A stretch of DNA of 12,963 nucleotides, from positions 1 through 12,963 of the forward strand of contig JADZDV010000058.1 of assembly GCA_020850915.1 (NCBI GenBank), read 5' to 3'. Shown piece after piece: positions 1-6,833 of the stretch. The position numbers and the translations under genes are program-made. The stretch's first letter is position 1. The number at the start of each line of letters is the position of its first letter. This DNA comes from Chloroflexota bacterium. GTDB lineage: Bacteria; Chloroflexota; UBA6077; JADZDV01. The notes under the pieces were generated by a model, which saw only the letters and a program-made list of their open reading frames with translations, searched no databases and was not told the DNA's origin.

Positions 1-262
1 CCTTGCAGGTCTCGAAGTCCACCTTGTCCACGCCGACGCCGGTCTTCTGGATGAAGCGGAGCTTCGGCGCGGCGTTCAGCAGCTCGCCACCGGTCGGCGC
101 CCAGCCGGCGAAGATGACATCGGCATCCGCGACGATCCGCTTCTGCTCCTCCATCCCGTAGTCCGAGGCGTAGTTGCGCTTCCAGTCCGATGGAATGGCG
201 TCGTTCATGATCGGGTACAGGATGTCCGGGAACACGTCCAGCATGGCAACCGTCATCGACAC
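1..262 (-). CDS. D-2-hydroxyacid dehydrogenase, N-terminal part (cut by window edge)
   Basis: About 87 codons read leftwards and leave the window, so only the N-terminal part of the substrate-binding domain is visible. The protein has the pattern of the D-isomer 2-hydroxyacid dehydrogenase family (phosphoglycerate, glyoxylate or hydroxypyruvate reductase-like): 'ADADVIFAGWAPTGGELL' followed by 'APKLRFIQKTGVGVDKVD', which is the usual stretch before the Rossmann NAD-binding domain. That domain and the catalytic Arg/Glu/His lie outside the window, so the substrate cannot be named. I chose the GTG at 262 because an AAGGAGGA ribosome site sits 6 nt before it; the in-frame ATG at 256 would have 12 nt spacing. 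No convincing promoter was found in the 265-bp gap upstream. A weak TTGCGT/TACACT pair with 17-bp spacing (438-466, minus) is the best candidate. Confidence 0.85.
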   Translation of the reverse strand, partial: MSMTVAMLDVFPDILYPIMNDAIPSDWKRNYASDYGMEEQKRIVADADVIFAGWAPTGGELLNAAPKLRFIQKTGVGVDKVDFETCK

Positions 263-527
263 GAGCGTCCTCCTTCACGGTGAGGCTATCAAGCCAGCCG
301 CTCCGTCAGGGCGGGGCGGCGCTCGACCACAACGGGGACATCACGGCGCTCAGCCGCGGTTGAAGCGGCCTGGGTGTCGAGCCAACTGCGCCATGCCGGG
401 GTAACAAGTCCGTACGCCAGGCCCTCGGCTCGATCCGAGTGTAGAGGACGGTCCCCGAGTACGCAACCGGACGCCAGGGCACGCTCCGCCCGGCCGGCTC
501 ACCGCGTGTCGATTGGTCGCTCCCGCC

Positions 528-2162
528 TCAGGACCTCTGTTGCAGGACGTAGGTGGTGAGGCTCTGCGCGGGCACGCGCGCCTCGAGCAGGCCCGTCGCG
601 TCCAGGCCGGGAAGCTCGACCGATTCCAGATCCCGCTCGGCGCTGGTCTCCACGGCGACCGCGGGAACGAGCCGACCTGTCGCGGCCGCCGGTAGCTGAA
701 GTCGGAGCAGCGTCGCGGCGGAGCCCGGTCGGGCGTTGTTGACGATCACGATGGACCAGTCGGCGCTGACACGCTCGCCGCGGCTCGACGCCGGCAACTG
801 GACGGGCGGCACCCGCGGCGCCGGCGCGCTCGGCGCACCAACCGTCGGCCTGGAAAACGCCATGACGTTCAGGTTCGGCGGCCCGCCCAGCACGTCGTGA
901 CGCCGGTCGCCCGGACGAACGTACCGGCTGAAGTTGCCCATGGCGTAGTACCGCTTGGTCGGGTAGATCCGCTGGTTGCCGTTCGTCGCGAACTTCGCGT
1001 CGTAGTAGAGCAGGCCGTCATTCCAGCCGTCGTCGTTCGGCCGGTTGACGGCGGTCGGGTCCTGCGAAAGATCAGCGCCGATCTCCGAGGAGCAGGCAAC
1101 CCACCAGTGGAACGCGGCGTCGTTGGCAACGGTCATCCCCTGCCACATGAAGTTCGCCATCATGAGCGCGCCGGCGATCGTCGGGTCGTACTGCTGGCCC
1201 CACGAGCCCGTTCGCGAGTCGAAGCAGCAGATCTCCGTGGACCAGAGCGGCTTGCCAAACCGCTCCGCGAGGTCGCGCGCTCGCTCGAGGATCAGGTTGT
1301 TCGGGAAGTCGTAGCGGTGTACCGCCAGCGCCGCGACGTCGTTCGCCGTGCCGCCGGCTCCCAGCCAGCGCGAAGCCTCGCGCATGAAGTGCTCGCCGGT
1401 CTTGCTCGACTCGTCGGCGATGATCCGGCAATACGGCGCCCGCGCTGCCAACTCCCGGCCGACCGCCTGCACGACGGTTGCCCGCTGGTCCGGAACGACG
1501 CCCATCCCCTCCTGTCCGCAGGTCTCGAACAGGTAGTCCGGCTCGTTCATCGGGCTCACATAGGAGAGCGTGATGCCCTCGGCCTCCCGGAAGCGAGCGA
1601 CCACGTCCACGAGATAGCGCGCGTAGGCTTCTTCCGCGCCTGGCGCCAGCTTGCCGCCACAGGATGCACCGTTGGCCGTCCAGATCGGTGGTGCGCTGTT
1701 CACAAAGCCGATGAGCAGGGGGACGCCCCGCTCGGCGGCCATGCGCAGAAACAAACGGCCGCCAGGATCCTTGCCCCAGTCATACGTGCCCGGCGACACC
1801 AGGAAGCTCTCCGGGGCGCGCACCGGATTCTTGACTTCTACCCCGCCGCCCCCGATGTTGTAGCGATAGACGCTGAGGGCGATGCCGCTCTTCCCGAACA
1901 GCATGTCAGCCACCGCCTCGCGCACAGCCGGGGCAAACTTCACGAGATCGTTCGGCCACCAGGCGCCGGCGGCGCCGAACCCCTGCATCGTCTGAGCCGG
2001 TGAGACGCTCACCCTCGCGGGCAGAGACGACGCCGGATCGGCTGCACCGTCAGCCTCGCCGGACGCTCGCCCGGGCCGGCTCATCGCCGAGGCGGTGGCC
2101 AGGACGCTCAACGCTCCCGATACGAGGAAACTCCGCCTGGACAGCCGTCGGCACGGCAGCAT
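528..2162 (-). CDS. Tat-exported glycoside hydrolase family 30 enzyme
   Basis: A 544-residue secreted retaining beta-glycosidase of the GH30 type. The N-terminus carries a twin-arginine signal (SRRSFLVSGA, residues about 8-17, then a hydrophobic Ala-rich stretch), so folded export is expected. The mature domain opens with the GH30-like 'MQGFGAAGAWWPNDL'. The acid/base Glu is predicted in 'SPMNEPD' (about E207) and the nucleophile in 'LWSTEICCF' (about E310), both expected for a clan GH-A barrel. The last ~110 residues look like the usual GH30 beta-sandwich. Subfamily members act on beta-1,6-galactan, glucan, xylan or glucosylceramide; an endo-beta-1,6-galactanase-like role is a guess. The open frame extends upstream to 2321, but ATG 2162 puts the Tat motif at the right distance and follows a GGTGGGGG-like ribosome site. 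The protein looks intact, unlike its two neighbours to the right. Confidence 0.85.
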   Translation of the reverse strand: MLPCRRLSRRSFLVSGALSVLATASAMSRPGRASGEADGAADPASSLPARVSVSPAQTMQGFGAAGAWWPNDLVKFAPAVREAVADMLFGKSGIALSVYRYNIGGGGVEVKNPVRAPESFLVSPGTYDWGKDPGGRLFLRMAAERGVPLLIGFVNSAPPIWTANGASCGGKLAPGAEEAYARYLVDVVARFREAEGITLSYVSPMNEPDYLFETCGQEGMGVVPDQRATVVQAVGRELAARAPYCRIIADESSKTGEHFMREASRWLGAGGTANDVAALAVHRYDFPNNLILERARDLAERFGKPLWSTEICCFDSRTGSWGQQYDPTIAGALMMANFMWQGMTVANDAAFHWWVACSSEIGADLSQDPTAVNRPNDDGWNDGLLYYDAKFATNGNQRIYPTKRYYAMGNFSRYVRPGDRRHDVLGGPPNLNVMAFSRPTVGAPSAPAPRVPPVQLPASSRGERVSADWSIVIVNNARPGSAATLLRLQLPAAATGRLVPAVAVETSAERDLESVELPGLDATGLLEARVPAQSLTTYVLQQRS

Positions 2163-2292
2163 GCTGCACCCCCACCTTCGCTCCGACCAGGACCAGAAAC
2201 CGACACGCCCGCTCAGCTTCGCCTGCTCGCGTGGCGTCGTCACTGGTGACACCTTGACGAATGTTATCGTCCTGCGCCAATGCGCTGCCGCC

Positions 2293-2321
2293 ATTCTGGC
2301 ACCGGGCCAATCGTCCGTCAA
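2293..2321 (-). promoter_or_regulatory. Sigma70-type promoter for the GH30 gene
   Basis: On the minus strand, TTGACG (2321-2316) and CAGAAT (2298-2293) are separated by exactly 17 bp. They match the consensus at 5/6 and 4/6. Transcription would start near 2286, leaving a leader of about 120 nt before ATG 2162. This also argues against the far-upstream start at 2321, which would overlap the -35 box. Confidence 0.5.
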
Positions 2322-2355
2322 GTGGCGTGACAGAGTCCGATGGCTCCTGGAATCC

Positions 2356-2384
2356 TTGACAGGCTCCTCCCCCTCTCATACGCT
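2356..2384 (+). promoter_or_regulatory. Sigma70-type promoter facing the TRAP receptor remnant
   Basis: A perfect TTGACA (2356-2361) is followed after 17 bp by TACGCT (2379-2384, 3/6 to TATAAT). The predicted start near 2391 lies about 11 nt before the GTG at 2402. It is back to back with the GH30 promoter, so the 2293-2384 segment is a divergent control region. The promoter is well kept although the gene it serves is broken. Confidence 0.5.
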
Positions 2385-2401
2385 GTCTTCTGACAGGGCG
2401 G

Positions 2402-3354
2402 GTGGGGTTGTCGTGTCAGGCCCGGCCGAGTCGTAGTGAGCGTCGCGCGCTGCTCGGCGCCGCGGGCGCCCTCTCCATCCAGTCACTGCTGGCGGGCTGT
2501 TCACCCGCGGCGCCCGCTGCGCCCCCTTCGGGCTCCTCCGCTCCGTCGTCCGCCCCTGCTTCGTCTGCGCCAACTGCTTTGCCAGCCGCCTCCAAGCCGA
2601 AGCAGATGACCCTTCGGATGAGCAACATCCAGCCCGCTGACTCGCCGGAGGGCCGCGCCACCGACGTCCTTGCCAAGCGCGTCCAGGAGCTGACGCACGG
2701 CGAGATCACCCTGAACGCCGTGCACGGCGGGCAGCTTGCCACGGACTCCGCCGCCGGCCAGCAGATTCAGAACGGCACGATCGACATGGCCGCCATCGGC
2801 ATGTGGACGAATCTCATCAAGGCCGACCGGGTTTTCGAGCTGCCGTACGTCTTCAGCTCGCGGGAGCAGGTCCGAAAGGTCCTGGACGGTCCGCCCGGCC
2901 AGACGGTGAAGGAGTCTGCCAGCGGCACGGGCGCCGTCTTGCTCGACTGGTACCTGCTCACCTGGCGCTCCAGACCAACGCGGTCGACGCCGTGGAGAGC
3001 TCCATGCAGTTCATGCTGATCTCCAAGCACCAGGAAGTCGCGAAGTACGTGGCCCTGACCCACCAGAGCGTCAGCCTGCTCGGCATCGTCATCTCCCAGA
3101 TCGCCTGGAACAAGCTCTCCGACGCGAACAGGGCCGCCATTCAGCAGGCGGTCAAGGAGAACGCGGCCCTCCACGACGCCGACGCCGCGGCCTTCAACAG
3201 TGGCCCCGTGTAGAAGGGACTCACCGAGGCCGGCGTGACGATCATCCAGGTGGACACCGCGCCCTTCAAGGTGGTCGCCAGCCAGGTCGTCTCGCAGGTG
3301 GGGACGGATCCAACCCCGAAGACGGTGCTGGAGCAGCTCCAGGCGCTCGGTTAG
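2402..3354 (+). pseudogene. TRAP transporter solute-binding subunit (DctP-like), broken
   Basis: This is the remnant of a periplasmic or lipid-anchored TRAP (DctP/SBP family 7) receptor. The first segment (2402 to about 2955) has a signal peptide with lipobox LLAGC (Cys about 33), a Pro/Ser/Ala-rich linker, then 'MTLRMSNIQPADSPEGRATD', 'GGQLATDSAAGQQIQNGTID' and 'FELPYVFSSREQVRKVLDGP', all typical of the family. Homology then resumes in another frame at about 2962 ('LALQTNAVDAVESSMQF', 'LLGIVISQIAWNKLSDANR'). Roughly 50-60 residues expected between the halves are missing, including the segment with the conserved substrate-binding Arg. A TAG at 3211-3213 interrupts the second half, which then continues as 'KGLTEAGVTIIQVDTAPFK' to TAG 3352-3354. 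There are no DctQ or DctM genes nearby. Start GTG 2402 (or TTG 2408) is tentative. Confidence 0.85.
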
Positions 3355-3386
3355 CGATCGGTTAGCGACCGTCCGTCAGAGCCGGG

Positions 3387-4202
3387 CTACGACCCGGCCG
3401 TGTCCCGTCCCCGGGCGCGCGCCGGGTCGTACATCTGCATGGTGCAGAGCAGCGCGATCGGCGGAAACGCCAGCAGCGCTGCCAGCGCCGTCGGCAGTCC
3501 GCGCTGGTCCGCTAGCATTCCGAGCAGCGGGACGACCATGCCACCGGCGCTGACCGCCAGGCCGAGCGTCACACCCGACGCCGTGCCGAGCCGATTCGGC
3601 AGGTACTCTTGCCTCAGCGTCGTCTGCATGCTGAACGGCAGGTAGATTCCCACGCCCAGCGCCGCCGCGCAGACCACGGCGAGCGGAATGGACGGCGCCA
3701 GCAGCACGCCTATCGGCGCCGGCACGACCAGCGAGTACGCCAGGCGGACCGGGAGCAACCGCCCGCGCCGGTCCGCCAGCCAGCCGCCTGCCACCGTGGC
3801 GAACGTCCCCGAGGCCAGGAGCGCGGTCAGCGCCGTGCCGCCCGCCACGGTGTCCCCGCCGAGATGGCGGATGACGTGCAGCGACAGCAGCGACGAGACG
3901 CCGAAGGACACCATCGAGCGGCAGATCGCCAGCACCGTGAGCCACCTGAATGCCCGCCAGTCGTCGCGCCGAGCCGGTCCCGAGCGCGCGGCGCCACGTT
4001 GACGACCCGCCTCGGCCGAGCGGTGCAACCGCGCCAGAAAGAGCAGCAGCGCGGGGACAGCCCCCTGGTAGAGGTCGTCCACCAGGTGCGAGAGGAACAT
4101 CAGCCAGAGCGCGCCACCCGGCCGGCGTGTTGCCTTCGCCGCCGCCGACTCCGCCGCTGGCGACTCGATTGGCGCGCTGGCCAGACGCTCACTCACGCTC
4201 AT
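3387..4202 (-). CDS. Fsr-like MFS transporter with an internal deletion
   Basis: A 271-residue open frame resembling fosmidomycin-resistance-type (Fsr) major facilitator exporters, which are normally about 400 residues with 12 membrane segments. The first segment is recognisable ('FLSHLVDDLYQGAVPALLLF', about residues 36-55). After 'LARL' it jumps to a basic linker ('HRSAEAGRQRG', then 'RRDDWRAFRWL'), which looks like the central loop before TM7. Segments matching TM7-TM12 follow, including 'GGWLADRRGRLLPVRL' and 'EYLPNRLGTASGVTLGLAVS'. TM2-TM6, about 130-150 residues, seem to be missing in frame (junction near 4010-4028). The product would have about seven segments and is probably not a working transporter. 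ATG 4202 directly follows GGAAAGG; GTG 4196, two codons in, would have better spacing. Calling it a pseudogene is reasonable, but the frame is open. Confidence 0.7.
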   Translation of the reverse strand: MSVSERLASAPIESPAAESAAAKATRRPGGALWLMFLSHLVDDLYQGAVPALLLFLARLHRSAEAGRQRGAARSGPARRDDWRAFRWLTVLAICRSMVSFGVSSLLSLHVIRHLGGDTVAGGTALTALLASGTFATVAGGWLADRRGRLLPVRLAYSLVVPAPIGVLLAPSIPLAVVCAAALGVGIYLPFSMQTTLRQEYLPNRLGTASGVTLGLAVSAGGMVVPLLGMLADQRGLPTALAALLAFPPIALLCTMQMYDPARARGRDTAGS

Positions 4203-4208
4203 CCTTTC

Positions 4209-4257
4209 CAACCACCAGTCACTCGCCACCAGCCACCCGCCACGGGCCACTCGCCAC
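4209..4257. repeat. Seven-unit heptanucleotide repeat (GTGGCNN on minus strand)
   Basis: Read on the minus strand, seven consecutive 7-bp units are GTGGCGA, GTGGCCC, GTGGCGG, GTGGCTG, GTGGCGA, GTGACTG and GTGGTTG. Every unit keeps GTG at the same phase, and the last two carry changes at positions 4-5. The array ends immediately before the ribosome site of the MFS gene and lies about 70 bp upstream of the DsrE-like gene. It resembles the short tandemly repeated heptanucleotides known from cyanobacterial and other bacterial intergenic DNA. Confidence 0.85.
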
Positions 4258-4328
4258 GACCAGGCGTCCGGCTTGGCAAGGTGCTATGGTAGCCGAGTCC
4301 GATATTCCGCCTGAGGAGCGTTCAGCGC

Positions 4329-4733
4329 ATGAAAGTCGCGTACGTCTTTGCCACGTCTGGCCACACGGCGAGCTACAAGCTCGGCAAGATGATCCTGCCG
4401 CAGCTCGAGCAGGGCATTCACGGCGCCGAGGTGGTCGGTCTGTTCTTCTTCGACGACAACACCTTCGTCTGTCGACAAGGCGATCCGATCGGCGAGCGCC
4501 TGGCAAAGGTCGCCCGAGAGCAGAACATCCTGCTCATGCTCTGCGACCAGTGCGCCCTCGAGCGCGGCCTGGCCGCCATGGAAGGCGTGCCGCCGGTGGA
4601 CGAGGCGGGCAACCTGAGGTCGCCGCTGAAGACCCGGCCCACGGACGTGGTGGAAGGCGTGACGGTCGGCTGCTTCCCGGACCTGTACGCCGCCCTGGCG
4701 GGCAACCCGCCGGACCACATCATCACGCTGTAA
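4329..4733 (+). CDS. DsrE/SaoD-like small sulfur-relay family protein
   Basis: A 134-residue soluble protein of the DsrE-like superfamily; members form small multimers that bind persulfide on cysteine or act in sulfur trafficking. The N-terminus 'MKVAYVFATSGHTASYKL' is a typical first strand and loop. 'VVGLFFFDDNTFVCRQGD' follows with Cys48, then 'ILLMLCDQCALERGL' with a CxxC pair (Cys72, Cys75), and a fourth Cys at 115 in 'VTVGCFPDLY'. The CxxC and the single Cys in the first half resemble proteins annotated as SaoD/DsrE. No partner dsrF, dsrH or tusA gene is visible, and the gene stands alone between a damaged MFS gene and a DMT exporter. TGAGGAG lies about 11-14 nt before the ATG. The family call is solid; the donor or acceptor is unknown. 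Confidence 0.75.
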   Translation: MKVAYVFATSGHTASYKLGKMILPQLEQGIHGAEVVGLFFFDDNTFVCRQGDPIGERLAKVAREQNILLMLCDQCALERGLAAMEGVPPVDEAGNLRSPLKTRPTDVVEGVTVGCFPDLYAALAGNPPDHIITL

Positions 4734-4749
4734 GATCACGCACCAACGC

Positions 4750-4787
4750 CTCGGCTGGCGCGCGGTCAGGCTGCCGCGCCAACCGAG
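4750..4787 (+). terminator. GC-rich hairpin after the DsrE-like gene
   Basis: Two 13-nt arms (4750-4762 and 4775-4787; CTCGGCTGGCGCG against CGCGCCAACCGAG) pair with a single mismatch around a 12-nt loop, starting 17 bp after the stop codon. There is no T-tract on either side, so it may be a non-canonical terminator or an mRNA-stabilising hairpin. A short TAACC triplet repeat follows at about 4798-4811. Confidence 0.5.
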
Positions 4788-4889
4788 CGGTGGCCTGACC
4801 TAACCTAACCTAGCTGCCGTTGCGACGGGCGTGGAAGCCTCGGCAGGTGACAGGGCACGGACGTCTGTGCCGCTGTGCTGGAGCCCGGG

Positions 4890-5828
4890 ATGGTCCAGAA
4901 CCGATTGCTCGCAAACGGTGCCGCTCTCACCGCGGCGATCATCTTTGGCACCACGCCGGTCGTCACACGGGTCCTGGTCCAGGACATCCCCCCGCTGAGC
5001 CTCGCCGTCCTGCGCTCCGGCCAGGGCGCGCTGATCCTCTGGCTAGGCCTCATCATTGGCGGCAGCGCGTACCGGCGGATGGAGCGACGCGACCTGCCGT
5101 TCACGATCGTCCTGGGCGCCATCGTCTTCGCCAGCTTTCCGACCACCTACAATTTCGGGTTCCGCTTCACCGAGGCCTCGCGCGGGACGCTCCTGCTCTC
5201 CTCCGTCCCGGCCATCAGCGCGCTGCTCGCCGGCCTGCTCGGTCGCGAGCGCCTGGCTCAGCGCCAGGTGGCCGGCGTCGCGGTGGCGTTCGCGGGGGTT
5301 GCCCTGGTGATCGCGGAGCGCGGCGTCTCCGGCCCGAGCGGGAACGCCTCCCTGCTCGGCGACGGCCTGCTGCTCCTGACGGCGCTGAGCCAGGCCGTCT
5401 ACTCAGTCTCCGCCAAGTCGCTGCTCGCCCGCTACCGCGCCGTGACGGTCACGGCGTACGCCATGGCCGCCGGCGCGCTGATCTTGCTCCCGATCGCTCT
5501 CCAGGAGGGCCTGCTCGGCGCGCTCCCGCGGTTGGACACCCGCGGTGTGCTGCTGCTGCTCTTCCTCGGTGTCTTCGGCGGCGCGGTGGGCTACTTCTGC
5601 TGGAACTTCGGCCTCACGCACCTCTCCCCACCGCAGGTTGCGATCTACATCAACCTGGCTCCCGCGGTTGGCGCCTTCCTGGGAGCGACGCTGCTCGGCG
5701 AGCAGTTGACCATGATCTTCTTCGCTGGCTTCGTCACCGTCCTCTTCGGCGTGCTCCTGGTGAACTGGCCGCGGCGGAAGGCCTCCATGATGGAGACAGC
5801 AGTCGTACATCTATCCGCGCCAGATTGA
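4890..5828 (+). CDS. DMT-superfamily (EamA) transporter
   Basis: A 312-residue integral membrane protein with ten predicted helices arranged as two EamA repeats (about residues 10-145 and 165-300). Family hallmarks are visible in each half: 'AAIIFGTTPVVTRVL', 'ASRGTLLLSSVPAISALLAG' and the 'GRERL' turn in the first; 'SQAVYSVSAKSLL', 'NFGLTHLSPPQVAIYINLAP' and 'LLGEQLT' in the second. Members export amino acids, metabolites or drugs; the substrate cannot be read from the sequence. The frame can start at GTG 4875, but ATG 4890 is preferred because GGAG sits 7 nt before it. The gene appears intact and is transcribed alone. It forms the left boundary of the TA island. Confidence 0.85.
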   Translation: MVQNRLLANGAALTAAIIFGTTPVVTRVLVQDIPPLSLAVLRSGQGALILWLGLIIGGSAYRRMERRDLPFTIVLGAIVFASFPTTYNFGFRFTEASRGTLLLSSVPAISALLAGLLGRERLAQRQVAGVAVAFAGVALVIAERGVSGPSGNASLLGDGLLLLTALSQAVYSVSAKSLLARYRAVTVTAYAMAAGALILLPIALQEGLLGALPRLDTRGVLLLLFLGVFGGAVGYFCWNFGLTHLSPPQVAIYINLAPAVGAFLGATLLGEQLTMIFFAGFVTVLFGVLLVNWPRRKASMMETAVVHLSAPD

Positions 5829-5888
5829 GGGTAGGCAACGTCAGCTTCAGATCTGTAACTCGGGGCCAGGTCGGGCTTACCAGCGTGG

Positions 5889-5894
5889 TACGAT
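5889..5894 (+). promoter_or_regulatory. -10-like box consistent with leaderless start of the DUF433 gene
   Basis: TACGAT matches TANNNT and is followed by exactly 6 nt and then the in-frame GTG at 5901. That spacing would place the transcription start on the start codon. No convincing -35 box lies 17 bp upstream, so the call is tentative. Confidence 0.3.
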
Positions 5895-6179
5895 GTGCTC
5901 GTGGTACAGAGCCGCCAACATAAAACCGACGAGCAACTGATCGAGCGGCATGTCGATTCCGGGTGGGATCGATATCCCGGTGGCCTGGCAGACGCGAGGC
6001 TCCGTGACTCCGGCGTGCCGATCTGGGCCCTGATCGGCCATCTTCGTGTCATCGGCCAGGACACTGCCCAGCTTGCACGCGACTACGAAATCTCCGCTGA
6101 AGCGGTTGCGGCAGCGTTGGCTTTCTACCGTCACCACAAGCGCGTCATAGACGCCCGCCTCGTCCTCAACGAAGCGTAG
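5895..6179 (+). CDS. DUF433 antitoxin
   Basis: A small protein of about 94 residues with the DUF433 pattern: 'DSGVPIWALIGHLRVIG' followed by 'QLARDYEISAEAVAAALAFYRHH', which forms a helix-turn-helix type fold. DUF433 proteins are widely found next to DUF5615 PIN-like proteins and act as the DNA-binding antitoxin in proposed VapBC-like modules. The gene ends 11 bp before the start of the DUF5615 gene, consistent with a two-gene operon. Either GTG 5895 or GTG 5901 could be the start; the second fits a leaderless transcript. No ribosome site is obvious for either. The usual 'GTPVW' core reads 'SGVPIW' here, a conservative variation. The antitoxin role is inferred from family and neighbour. Confidence 0.75.
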   Translation: MLVVQSRQHKTDEQLIERHVDSGWDRYPGGLADARLRDSGVPIWALIGHLRVIGQDTAQLARDYEISAEAVAAALAFYRHHKRVIDARLVLNEA

Positions 6180-6190
6180 AGCGGCTGTAG

Positions 6191-6604
6191 TTGGCCGACT
6201 TCTACTTCGATAGCGATGTCTCTCTGACTGTCGCGCGGATGCTCAGCGACGCTGGTCATGACGTTACGACGGCGCGAGACCTCAGACTCCAGGCAGCCGC
6301 GGACGATCTCCACCTTCTGACGGCAGTGCAGTCGAATCGTACGCTGGTATCCCACAATCGCCGCGATGTTGTCTTATTGCACGACGCGTGGCTGCGCTGG
6401 CCTCGAGCCTTTGGATTGGCTCTTCCACCGCATAGCGGGGTGCTTGTCCTCGACCAGACCATGCCTGCGGGACTCTTCGAGGCGATCGAGAACCTGCTGG
6501 GCACTGTCAGCGGTCAGCGTCGCGCAAATGAACTCTTCTGGTGGAGAACTCATGGTGGATGGCTGCGCTGGGTAGGAGGCGCAACATGGTCTACTGTGGT
6601 CTGA
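6191..6604 (+). CDS. DUF5615 PIN-like toxin
   Basis: A 137-residue protein with the DUF5615 (PIN-like) layout. It begins 'ADFYFDSDVSLTVARMLSDA', supplying the first acidic residue(s), then 'GHDVTTARDL', then 'DDLHLLTAVQSNRTLVSHNR' and 'RDV', where the family usually has an acidic pair and a T/N-x-D-F element. These proteins are predicted metal-dependent RNases related to VapC. The start is a TTG at 6191 with only a weak AGAG-like ribosome site, 11 bp after the DUF433 stop; translational coupling is likely. The C-terminus is unusually rich in Trp ('ELFWWRTHGGWLRWVGG'). The SHNRRDV segment lacks the usual Phe after Asp, so whether it is still active is open. Confidence 0.7.
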   Translation: MADFYFDSDVSLTVARMLSDAGHDVTTARDLRLQAAADDLHLLTAVQSNRTLVSHNRRDVVLLHDAWLRWPRAFGLALPPHSGVLVLDQTMPAGLFEAIENLLGTVSGQRRANELFWWRTHGGWLRWVGGATWSTVV

Positions 6605-6685
6605 CGTTGCTCCCCAGATACCATCCCGCCTGCTGCCCGAGCCCCTGGCAGTCACAGAGCAACAAGATTCCGAAGGAGCAGGCTT

Positions 6686-6708
6686 GTGCTGATGGCTTGC
6701 TCCAGCAC
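6686..6708 (+). terminator. Weak hairpin downstream of the DUF433/DUF5615 pair
   Basis: GTGCTG (6686-6691) pairs with CAGCAC (6703-6708) around an 11-nt loop. A 7-bp inverted repeat GTTGCTC/GAGCAAC also spans about 6606-6664. Neither has a T-tract. These are the only structures seen between the DUF5615 stop and the next promoter. Confidence 0.25.
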
Positions 6709-6740
6709 GGCTCCTCAACGCGCACGGGCCAGCGAGTATG

Positions 6741-6769
6741 TTGACGGATTCCCCCATCTGCGAGATAAT
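6741..6769 (+). promoter_or_regulatory. Strong sigma70-type promoter of the Xre/RES operon
   Basis: TTGACG (6741-6746, 5/6) and GATAAT (6764-6769, 5/6) are separated by 17 bp. Transcription would start near 6776, about 58 nt before ATG 6834. It is the best promoter match in the window, within an A/T-rich patch that stands out against the GC-rich surroundings. Confidence 0.65.
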
Positions 6770-6777
6770 GTAATTAG

Positions 6778-6785
6778 TCATATGA
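6778..6785. promoter_or_regulatory. Palindrome at the Xre/RES transcription start (possible operator)
   Basis: TCATATGA is a perfect 8-bp palindrome just downstream of the predicted start, and TAATTA (6771-6776) is a second short palindrome beside it. Xre-type antitoxins usually repress their own promoter at such sites. The link here is inference from position only. Confidence 0.3.
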
Positions 6786-6833
6786 TGGCATGTCCGCCGC
6801 GGGGACCGGCTTCAGACCAGGCGGGACGATCGG

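Noticed and set aside
897..2003. A 368-codon open frame on the plus strand opposite the GH30 gene.
   Set aside because: It is a shadow of the GH30 coding frame, with no recognisable domain and biased composition.
2163..2321. An N-terminal extension of the GH30 protein up to 2321.
   Set aside because: The Tat signal would sit 60 residues inside, and the extension overlaps the predicted promoter. ATG 2162 with its ribosome site fits better.
4209..4257. A CRISPR-like array.
   Set aside because: The units are 7 bp with no spacers and no cas genes nearby. It is a simple tandem repeat.
4796..4811. A TAACC triple repeat suggesting an origin or telomere-like element.
   Set aside because: There are only three copies, with no DnaA boxes or replication genes nearby. 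It is too short to interpret.
4820..5923. A 367-codon plus-strand frame overlapping the EamA gene.
   Set aside because: It is very Arg/Pro-rich without membrane segments, whereas the EamA frame has ten hydrophobic segments and family motifs.
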